The notes beneath the pieces were generated by a model. It had not been told where the DNA came from. It searched no databases and was given only the letters and a program-made list of their open reading frames with translations. A DNA stretch of 13,929 nucleotides from an uncultured Gammaproteobacteria bacterium (lineage in GTDB: Bacteria > Pseudomonadota > Gammaproteobacteria > Chromatiales > Chromatiaceae), in the NCBI GenBank assembly GCA_937926265.1, contig CALAZS010000277.1, forward strand, positions 1 through 13,929. The letters run 5' to 3'. Position 1 is the first letter of the stretch. Each line of letters opens with the position of its first letter. Made by a program: the position numbers and the translations under genes. This document shows positions 6,455-12,977 of this stretch, one piece after another.

Positions 6455-7066
6455 ATGATGGATGTTCAAAATCTTGGTTTAGTCCCAATGGTCATCGAGC
6501 AGTCTGCTCGGGGTGAACGCGCTTACGATATTTATTCGCGTCTTTTAAAAGAACGTGTCATTTTCGTGGTTGGCCCAATTGAAGATCACATGGCGAACCT
6601 GATTGTTGCACAACTGCTTTTCCTGGAATCAGAAAACCCGGACAAGGACATTCACCTATACATTAATTCGCCAGGCGGCTCTGTCACTGCAGGTATGGCG
6701 ATTTACGATACCATGCAGTTTATCCAGTCTTCTGTGAGTACCATGTGTATCGGCCAGGCAGCAAGCATGGGAGCTGTGCTACTGGCAGGTGGTGAGAAAG
6801 GCAAACGTTTCTGCCTGCCGCATTCACGCGTCATGATTCACCAGCCATTGGGTGGTTTCCAGGGCCAGGCAACCGATATTGAGATTCATGCCAAAGAAAT
6901 CCTTCTGATCAGGGAAAAACTGAACCAGGTATTGGCTAACCACACTGGCCAGAGCCTCGAGAAAATCAGTCAGGATACAGACCGTGACAACTTCATGAGC
7001 GCTGAAGCTGCGGTTGAATATGGCCTGATTGATGAAGTGCTCTCATCTCGCCCAAGTTCTGAATAA
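6455..7066 (+). CDS. clpP: ATP-dependent Clp protease proteolytic subunit
   Basis: Serine peptidase forming the double-heptamer chamber of ClpXP (and ClpAP where present). The catalytic triad is S104 (GQAASMGA), H129 (MIHQP) and D178 (DTDRDNFM), exactly 7 less than E. coli S111/H136/D185. The segment INSPGGSV and the LGGFQGQATDIEIHA handle region are conserved. By alignment the mature protein starts near GLVPMVIEQ, so the propeptide is only about 7 residues (MMDVQNL) against 14 in E. coli. Two ATGs occur in tandem (6455 and 6458); AGGAT at 6446-6450 is 4 bases from the first and 7 from the second, so the second may be the used start. clpX follows after 235 bp, separated by a real terminator. 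Confidence 0.98.
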   Translation: MMDVQNLGLVPMVIEQSARGERAYDIYSRLLKERVIFVVGPIEDHMANLIVAQLLFLESENPDKDIHLYINSPGGSVTAGMAIYDTMQFIQSSVSTMCIGQAASMGAVLLAGGEKGKRFCLPHSRVMIHQPLGGFQGQATDIEIHAKEILLIREKLNQVLANHTGQSLEKISQDTDRDNFMSAEAAVEYGLIDEVLSSRPSSE

Positions 7067-7121
7067 ATCAAAATTTTTCTTCCAAATTGAATTAATTGGC
7101 TGTCCCGTATTTCTGCGGGAT

Positions 7122-7146
7122 AGGCACTATTCGTGCTTTATTTTTT
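7122..7146 (+). terminator. Intrinsic terminator after clpP
   Basis: A stem of GGCAC (7123-7127) against GTGCT (7133-7137), with loop TATTC, is followed by TTTATTTTTT. A second hairpin just upstream has arms TGTCCCG (7101-7107) and CGGGATA (7116-7122) and may compete or stack. This probably ends most tig-clpP transcripts and implies separate transcription of clpX. Confidence 0.75.
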
Positions 7147-7208
7147 CCGAATACAGGCGTTTTTAAATAAAAAAATAATTTCATTATAAATTTATCCGTT
7201 TTTCTGAC

Positions 7209-7236
7209 TTGCAGAGAAGGGTATATTCGATATTAT
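7209..7236 (+). promoter_or_regulatory. Candidate sigma70 promoter for clpX
   Basis: TTGCAG (7209-7214), 16 bp, then TATTAT (7231-7236). It lies 66 bp before the clpX ATG in an A/T-rich spacer downstream of the clpP terminator, where a promoter is expected. The -10 matches consensus at five of six positions and the -35 at three, so support is moderate at best. A nearby TATATT (7222-7227) is an alternative -10. Confidence 0.4.
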
Positions 7237-7248
7237 TGAAATTAAATG

Positions 7249-7283
7249 ATCTGAAACATACCGTTATATCTGGCATTTCAGAT
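7249..7283 (+). repeat. 8-bp inverted repeat in the clpX leader
   Basis: ATCTGAAA (7249-7256) and TTTCAGAT (7276-7283) are perfect inverted copies, separated by 19 bases and ending 8 bases before the GAGGA ribosome site. It could be an operator for a dimeric regulator or a leader-RNA hairpin close enough to affect ribosome access. Confidence 0.6.
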
Positions 7284-7301
7284 GTGACCTGAGGAAACAA
7301 T

Positions 7302-8597
7302 ATGAGTGAGAACAAGTCCGGTAAAAGTGAAGATGGCAAATTGTTGTACTGTTCCTTCTGTGGCAAAAGCCAACATGAAGTCAGGAAATTAATTGCCGGT
7401 CCGTCTGTTTTTATCTGCGACGAATGCGTTGAGCTTTGCAACGACATTATCCGTGAGGAAATGAACGATAACTCCGGTGAGTCCTCCAGTTCACTGCCTA
7501 AACCACACGAAATCAACGAACATCTCGATCAGTATGTGATTGGCCAGTCAGAAGCCAAGAAGGTGTTGTCGGTAGCGGTTTATAATCACTACAAACGTCT
7601 GGAAAACCAGCCTTCCAAGGATGATGTTGAAATTTCCAAAAGCAACATTCTATTAATCGGCCCAACCGGTTCGGGAAAAACGCTGCTGGCAGAAACCCTG
7701 GCCAGAATGTTGAACGTGCCATTTACCATCACCGACGCAACCACGCTCACCGAGGCAGGATATGTTGGTGAGGATGTCGAGAACATCATTCAGAAGCTTC
7801 TGCAAAAATGTGATTACGATGTTGAGAAAGCCCAGACGGGCATTGTTTACATCGACGAGATCGACAAGATTTCCCGTAAATCAGACAATCCATCCATCAC
7901 CCGTGATGTTTCCGGTGAAGGTGTTCAGCAGGCTCTGTTGAAATTGATCGAGGGCACCGTCGCCTCGGTTCCTCCTCAGGGTGGCCGTAAACACCCTCAG
8001 CAGGAATTTTTGCAGGTAGATACCTCAAACATACTCTTTATCGTCGGTGGCGCTTTTGCCGGTCTTGATAAAGTTATTCGTGATCGTTCTGAAAAAGGCG
8101 GTATCGGATTCTCAGCCCAGGTGAAAAGTAAGGATGAGAGCAAAAAACTTGGCGAAGTGTTGCATGGTGTAGAGCCTGAAGACCTGATCAAATATGGCTT
8201 GATTCCTGAGTTTGTCGGGCGTCTGCCGGTTGTTGCGACTCTCGAAGAACTTGATGAAGCAGCACTCATACAGATTCTTACCGAACCTAAAAATGCATTA
8301 ACCAAACAGTACAACCGTTTGTTTGAAATGGAAGGCAGTGAACTGGAAATTCGCCAGGATGCGTTGTCAGCCATTGCCCAGAAAGCGATGGAAAGAAAAA
8401 CCGGTGCACGTGGTCTGCGCACCATTCTGGAAAAAGTACTGCTTGATACCATGTACGATTTGCCTTCCATGGAAAATGTCAGCAAAGTCGTTCTTGATGA
8501 AGCCGTTATTCAAGGAGAGACCGATCCTTTGATTATTTTCGACGGCGGTGACCAGAAACAGATTACTGAAAAAAAGCAGGCTTCCAGTAAAAACTAG
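7302..8597 (+). CDS. clpX: ATP-dependent Clp protease ATP-binding subunit (unfoldase)
   Basis: Hexameric AAA+ unfoldase that feeds ssrA-tagged and other substrates into ClpP. The N-terminal zinc-binding domain has C17, C20, C39 and C42. Walker A is GPTGSGKT at 120-127, pore-1 loop GYVG at 153-156, and Walker B IVYIDEID at 181-188. The ClpP-docking IGF loop sits at 268-270, the same number as E. coli. Sensor-2 GARGLR lies in the small domain. Length is 431 aa against 424 in E. coli; the extra residues are a Lys/Gln/Ser-rich tail ending SSKN. GAGGA at 7291-7295 precedes the ATG by 6 bases. It is separated from clpP by a terminator and from lon by a 163-bp structured spacer. Confidence 0.98.
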   Translation: MSENKSGKSEDGKLLYCSFCGKSQHEVRKLIAGPSVFICDECVELCNDIIREEMNDNSGESSSSLPKPHEINEHLDQYVIGQSEAKKVLSVAVYNHYKRLENQPSKDDVEISKSNILLIGPTGSGKTLLAETLARMLNVPFTITDATTLTEAGYVGEDVENIIQKLLQKCDYDVEKAQTGIVYIDEIDKISRKSDNPSITRDVSGEGVQQALLKLIEGTVASVPPQGGRKHPQQEFLQVDTSNILFIVGGAFAGLDKVIRDRSEKGGIGFSAQVKSKDESKKLGEVLHGVEPEDLIKYGLIPEFVGRLPVVATLEELDEAALIQILTEPKNALTKQYNRLFEMEGSELEIRQDALSAIAQKAMERKTGARGLRTILEKVLLDTMYDLPSMENVSKVVLDEAVIQGETDPLIIFDGGDQKQITEKKQASSKN

Positions 8598-8623
8598 CCT
8601 TAAGAAAACTGGGCTTATTTCAT

Positions 8624-8691
8624 CTGCCAGGTTGAATTCCTGGCAGTTGTCTCCACATAACGATTTATGTCTAACAGGTTGCAATAACCTG
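8624..8691 (+). promoter_or_regulatory. Three consecutive hairpins in the clpX-lon spacer
   Basis: Hairpin 1 is CTGCCAGG (8624-8631) with CCTGGCAG (8639-8646), a perfect 8-bp stem with a 7-base loop. Hairpin 2 is ACATAA (8655-8660) with TTATGT (8665-8670), loop CGAT. Hairpin 3 is CAGGTT (8675-8680) with AACCTG (8686-8691), loop GCAAT. None is followed by a U-run, so these are not classical terminators. They may be mRNA-processing or stability elements, or operators for a lon promoter. Confidence 0.6.
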
Positions 8692-8715
8692 CACTTTACA
8701 AATTACGGCCGCATC

Positions 8716-8747
8716 AATTCGGGACTAATTCCGGGTTAATCCGGGCT
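8716..8747 (+). repeat. Three imperfect 10-11 bp tandem repeats abutting the lon ribosome site
   Basis: AATTCGGGACT (8716-8726), AATTCCGGGTT (8727-8737) and AATCCGGGCT (8738-8747) are head-to-tail copies of AAT-(T)-(C)CGGG-NT. They end five bases before the GAGGAT ribosome site (8752-8757). The period of about one helical turn would suit a repeated protein-binding site, but slippage is also possible. Confidence 0.6.
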
Positions 8748-8760
8748 AAACGAGGATAAA

Positions 8761-11187
8761 ATGCCTAAAGAAACCGAAAAACCTGCCAGTATTGAATCTA
8801 CCTCAGAAATTCCTGTATTACCGTTACGCGATGTCGTGGTTTATCCACACATGGTCATTCCCCTGTTTGTTGGCAGGGATAAATCCATTAAGGCACTTGA
8901 TGCCGTTATGCAGGACAGTAAACAGATTTTACTGGTGGCCCAGAAAAGCGCGGAGGTAGATGAGCCAGATGTCGCTGATCTCTACGAAGTTGGTACGCTG
9001 GCAAGTATCCTGCAATTGCTGAAACTTCCGGACGGTACGGTTAAGGTGCTGGTTGAAGGTGGTTCGCGTGCAAAGATCAGCTCAATCACTTCCAACGATG
9101 ATTATTTCTCGGCCAGCATTGAGCAGATGGACGACAAGTTCGAGCTTGATGACAAGGAAGCCGAGGTCTTGATGCGATCAGCAACCTCGCTGTTTGATCA
9201 ATACGTCAAGTTAAACAAAAAAGTCCCACCTGAGGTGCTTACTTCACTCAGCAGCATTGATGACCCTGGGCGTCTGGCTGACACCATGGCAGCTCACATG
9301 TCACTGCAGCTGGATGAAAAACAGAATGTGCTGGAAATGGCTGATGTCAGTGATCGTCTTGAGCACCTGATGGTACTGATGGAAGGTGAAAACGATATTC
9401 TGCAAATGGAAAAACGCATCCGTGGGCGTGTAAAACGCCAGATGGAAAAGAACCAGCGCGAGTATTACCTGAATGAGCAGATGAAAGCGATTCAGAAAGA
9501 ATTGGGTGAAATGGAAGATGCACCCAATGAAATTGAAGAGCTTACCGAAAAAATTGAAAAAGCCGGTATGCCGAAAGATGCCAAAAGCAAGGCTGTTGCC
9601 GAGCTCAACAAGTTGAAGCTCATGTCACCGATGTCTGCCGAGGCTACGGTTGTCAGAAACTATATTGACGCACTTGTTGGCGTGCCCTGGAAAAAACGTT
9701 CCAAAATCCGTAATGACATAAATGCTGCCGAAGAGGTGCTCGAGGCAGATCACTATGGTCTGGAAAAGGTAAAAGAACGTATTCTTGAATACCTTGCAGT
9801 TCAGCAGCGTGTCCGCAAGTTAAAAGGCCCGATTCTCTGCCTGGTAGGGCCTCCAGGTGTGGGTAAAACATCTTTGGGTCACTCTATCGCCAAATCAACC
9901 AATCGTAAATTTATTCGTATGGCTTTGGGCGGCGTGCGTGATGAAGCTGAAATTCGTGGACACCGTAAAACCTACATTGGCGCCATGCCCGGTAAAATTG
10001 TTCAAAACCTGACCAAGGTTGGCACTCGAAATCCTTTATTCCTTCTGGATGAGATCGACAAAATGGCGATGGATTTCCGAGGTGACCCGGCTTCAGCCTT
10101 ACTGGAAGTTTTGGACCCGGAACAGAACCACACTTTCAACGACCATTACCTCGAGGTGGATTTTGATCTTTCCGAGGTCATGTTCGTTGCGACAGCCAAC
10201 ACTTTGAATATTCCTCCTGCTTTGCTGGATCGAATGGAACTTATCAGGCTGTCCGGTTACACCGAAGATGAGAAGGTAAACATTGCGCAGCGTTACCTGG
10301 TTCCAAAGCAAATGGAAAACAATGGTCTGAAAGCAAAAGAGCTTAAAATATCCGAATCTGTGCTTCGCGATATTGTGCGTTACTACACACGTGAAGCAGG
10401 TGTGCGTAACCTGGAAAGGGAAATTGCCAAAATTTGCCGTAAGGTTGTTAAGGAAGTATTACTCAAGCCACGTAATACCGCGGTTCAGGTAAGTTCCAAG
10501 GTACTGGAAAAATACCTGGGTGTTAAACGTTTCCGCTACGGTGAAGCAGATGATTACGACCAGGTTGGCCAGGTTACCGGTCTTGCCTGGACTGAAGTTG
10601 GCGGTGAATTGCTGCGCATCGAAGCGGCACTGGCGCCAGGTAAAGGTCGTTTAACCCAGACCGGTCAGCTTGGTGATGTCATGAAAGAATCCATCCAGGC
10701 TGCGATGACAGTGGTAAGAAGCAGGGCAGAGGCGCTTGGACTTGATCCTGACTTTAACCAGGAAACTGACATTCACGTTCACGTACCGGAAGGTGCCACG
10801 CCCAAAGATGGTCCAAGTGCCGGTATCGGCATGTGCACCACGCTGGTTTCAGCCCTGACAAATATCCCGGTTAAAGCTGATGTTGCCATGACCGGTGAGA
10901 TTACGCTTAGAGGTGAGGTATTACCTATTGGTGGACTCAAGGAAAAACTGCTGGCCGCCCATCGTGGTGGCATCAAGCTGGTAATTATTCCTGAAGAAAA
11001 TGAGCGTGACCTGGTCGATATTCCAAAGAACATCAAGGATAACCTGGAGATCAAGCCGGTACGCTGGATTGATGAAGTACTGGAGCTGGCGCTTACCCAT
11101 ATGCCTGAAGCACGTAAGGCTTCTACATCAACTTCAAAGAAGCCGAAAACCACGCGTAAGAAAGCCAGAAGTGTTGTAAGGCACTAA
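8761..11187 (+). CDS. lon: ATP-dependent Lon protease
   Basis: Hexameric AAA+ serine protease that degrades misfolded and short-lived regulatory proteins in the cytosol. The N-terminal LAN domain (from about 17, IPVLPLRDVVVYPHMVIPL) and coiled-coil region (about 200-310) are followed by the AAA+ module. Walker A is GPPGVGKT at 363-370 and Walker B FLLDEID at 427-433. The C-terminal protease domain has the Ser-Lys dyad S686 (KDGPSAG) and K729 (GGLKEKL), 43 apart exactly as in E. coli S679/K722. Length is 808 aa against 784. The excess includes a basic, Ser/Thr/Lys-rich tail after about residue 783 (TSKKPKTTRKKARS). GAGGAT at 8752-8757 sets the start. Unlike many relatives, lon is not followed by hupB; instead a convergent gene ends 9 bp away. 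Confidence 0.98.
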   Translation: MPKETEKPASIESTSEIPVLPLRDVVVYPHMVIPLFVGRDKSIKALDAVMQDSKQILLVAQKSAEVDEPDVADLYEVGTLASILQLLKLPDGTVKVLVEGGSRAKISSITSNDDYFSASIEQMDDKFELDDKEAEVLMRSATSLFDQYVKLNKKVPPEVLTSLSSIDDPGRLADTMAAHMSLQLDEKQNVLEMADVSDRLEHLMVLMEGENDILQMEKRIRGRVKRQMEKNQREYYLNEQMKAIQKELGEMEDAPNEIEELTEKIEKAGMPKDAKSKAVAELNKLKLMSPMSAEATVVRNYIDALVGVPWKKRSKIRNDINAAEEVLEADHYGLEKVKERILEYLAVQQRVRKLKGPILCLVGPPGVGKTSLGHSIAKSTNRKFIRMALGGVRDEAEIRGHRKTYIGAMPGKIVQNLTKVGTRNPLFLLDEIDKMAMDFRGDPASALLEVLDPEQNHTFNDHYLEVDFDLSEVMFVATANTLNIPPALLDRMELIRLSGYTEDEKVNIAQRYLVPKQMENNGLKAKELKISESVLRDIVRYYTREAGVRNLEREIAKICRKVVKEVLLKPRNTAVQVSSKVLEKYLGVKRFRYGEADDYDQVGQVTGLAWTEVGGELLRIEAALAPGKGRLTQTGQLGDVMKESIQAAMTVVRSRAEALGLDPDFNQETDIHVHVPEGATPKDGPSAGIGMCTTLVSALTNIPVKADVAMTGEITLRGEVLPIGGLKEKLLAAHRGGIKLVIIPEENERDLVDIPKNIKDNLEIKPVRWIDEVLELALTHMPEARKASTSTSKKPKTTRKKARSVVRH

Positions 11188-11196
11188 CCAGCTTTT

Positions 11197-12960
11197 TCAG
11201 GCAGGTAAATAGTCACTGATATCGACTTCGTCAATCTGCGATGGGTCGAGGAAGGTGTCGGCATATTTCTGGTAAACACCGCTGGTCAGGAACAGGCGGA
11301 ATAAATCAGCATCAATATGCTGATCCTTTACCATGAAAGACATAATCTTTAACGACTCAGTCAGTGTTTTGGCCTTTTTATAAGGCCGGTCACTGGCTGT
11401 CAGTGCTTCATATATATCGGCAATTGCCATAATACGCGCAGGAAGTGAAAGCTCTTCCCGGGACAGGCCCAGCGGGTAGCCGGTACCATCCATTTTTTCA
11501 TGATGTCCGCCTGCATATTCAGTCACGCGTGCAAGGCTTTCAGGGAACGGCAGCTTCTTAAGCATCAGGATTGTCTGCACAATATGATCATTGATGATAA
11601 AGCGGTCTTCGTCAGAAAGTGTGCCTTTTCGAATTGAAAGATTATAAAGCTCACCGCGGTTAAACAGGTATTTAGGTGTTGGTATTACCGTGTGAATTGA
11701 TTCGCCGGAATGGTTGCTGTTAATGGAGCGCTTGATAATATGCTCGGCTTTATCCGCCAGCAGTTGCTCAGTACAGGGTAAATCCGGTTTCGGTATATCT
11801 TTCAGGTACTGTTTTTCCATCTCAGATAAGCCCAAACGATCATCAAAGTGGCGTGTCCAGCTGATTTTACTTAAACGGGTAAGTCGGTCTACTGCATCAT
11901 CAGACATAAACTCGCCGCCAACATTGCAGGTGGCTATGAATTCAAAGTCCCTGTAAAGCTGCTCGGTCTTTTTATTGTATTGATCCGCCAGATCCGCCCT
12001 GATCGCCGAATTGCTGTCTGGGGTGTTATCAGGGATGTTGGCAATCGCCTCAAGGTAATTGATTTTTTCATCTCTTAACAACACTTCAAAACGCATACGA
12101 ATTTCATGAATGCGGTTGTATATGGTCTGTAGTTTTGTGTCCTTATCAACCACGTATTCTGGCGTAGTGACTTTGCCGCAATCATGCAGCCAGCCGGCTA
12201 TTTTAAATTCCCGCCACTCCTCTTCGTTGAATTTGAATTCCTTGAACAATGTTTCTTCAGAAGCCTCTGCCGCTTCGGCAAGCATCACGGATAACTCGGG
12301 TACCCTGGCGCAGTGTCCACCTGTGTAGGGCGACTTGGCATCGATCGCGCCTGCTATAACCTTGATGAAAGCATCCATCAGGTCCTGCTGTGCCTGCATC
12401 AGGTTGGAATTATCAAGTGCCACTGCGGCCTGTGATGCAAGTGCTTCAAGGAGTTTGGTGTCGTCATCACTGAATGGAATACATTCACCTGATTCAATGT
12501 CGGTGGCATTAACAATCTGCATGACACCGATGACCTTACTGTCTCTGGCTATCATCGGCACCGTTATCATCGATACGGTATGGTAGCCGGTTTCCTGGTC
12601 AAAACGCCTTGTACCTTCAAGATCAAAAGGTGTTTCTATGTCAGCATATATATCGTCGATCTTTACTGTTTCGCCGTTTAAAGCAGAGTAGATTGAAACA
12701 TAACGGTTGTTTGGTTCTCCGGTTTCAGGGTCGTGTAGTGGTAATTCAAATGCGGGCAGGTCATCGCTGCGTGAACGTATCGCAAAACTTAAGGTGTCAT
12801 GATCGGTTTTGAAATAAATCGTGCCGGCATCTGCCTGGCTTAGGGCAAGGGCGCCATCAAGGATGTCTTTTAAAAGCTTGTCTAAATTGCGTTCGGCAGA
12901 TAAAGAGATACCTAAACGAATAAGCTGTTCATACTTGAATTCTTGTTTTGACTTCGACAT
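11197..12960 (-). CDS. GAF plus HD-GYP domain phosphohydrolase with internal insertion
   Basis: A probable cyclic-dinucleotide phosphodiesterase-type signalling protein. The GAF sensor domain spans about 20-190 and its ligand is unknown. The HD-GYP domain begins near 200. Metal-site residues are H216 (PYTGGHCARV), H259-D260 (HDCGK), H459 (INDHI), H486-H487 with D491 and GYP at 494-496 (HHEKMDGTGYP), and D515 (IADIYEAL). All expected binuclear-site positions are therefore filled, and the residue four before H216 is Y, as in two-metal members. About 170 residues are inserted between HDCGKVTTPEYVVDK (ending 273) and the GTLSDEDR helix (446), where ordinary HD-GYP domains have only a short link. 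No membrane segment or signal peptide is present, so it is cytosolic. It lies 17 bp after the M48 gene. No Shine-Dalgarno sequence is visible before the ATG, so translation may depend on coupling. c-di-GMP hydrolysis is inferred from family only. Confidence 0.88.
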   Translation of the reverse strand: MSKSKQEFKYEQLIRLGISLSAERNLDKLLKDILDGALALSQADAGTIYFKTDHDTLSFAIRSRSDDLPAFELPLHDPETGEPNNRYVSIYSALNGETVKIDDIYADIETPFDLEGTRRFDQETGYHTVSMITVPMIARDSKVIGVMQIVNATDIESGECIPFSDDDTKLLEALASQAAVALDNSNLMQAQQDLMDAFIKVIAGAIDAKSPYTGGHCARVPELSVMLAEAAEASEETLFKEFKFNEEEWREFKIAGWLHDCGKVTTPEYVVDKDTKLQTIYNRIHEIRMRFEVLLRDEKINYLEAIANIPDNTPDSNSAIRADLADQYNKKTEQLYRDFEFIATCNVGGEFMSDDAVDRLTRLSKISWTRHFDDRLGLSEMEKQYLKDIPKPDLPCTEQLLADKAEHIIKRSINSNHSGESIHTVIPTPKYLFNRGELYNLSIRKGTLSDEDRFIINDHIVQTILMLKKLPFPESLARVTEYAGGHHEKMDGTGYPLGLSREELSLPARIMAIADIYEALTASDRPYKKAKTLTESLKIMSFMVKDQHIDADLFRLFLTSGVYQKYADTFLDPSQIDEVDISDYLPA

Positions 12961-12977
12961 ATAGGTTTGGGTATTAA

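Noticed and set aside
8632..8658. Heat-shock (sigma32) promoter for lon
   Set aside because: TTGAA at 8632 and CTCCACAT at 8651 have about the right spacing, but TTGAA lies in a hairpin loop and the -10 matches the CCCCAT consensus poorly. I would not annotate it without start-site data.
8548..8739. Open frame of 63 codons across the clpX end and the clpX-lon spacer
   Set aside because: It overlaps clpX out of frame and continues through the hairpins; no ribosome site, and the composition looks like a shadow frame.
11165..11197. Bidirectional terminator between lon and the HD-GYP gene
   Set aside because: There is a CTTTTTC run after the lon stop, but only a four-base stem (AGTG/CACT) precedes it, too weak to call.
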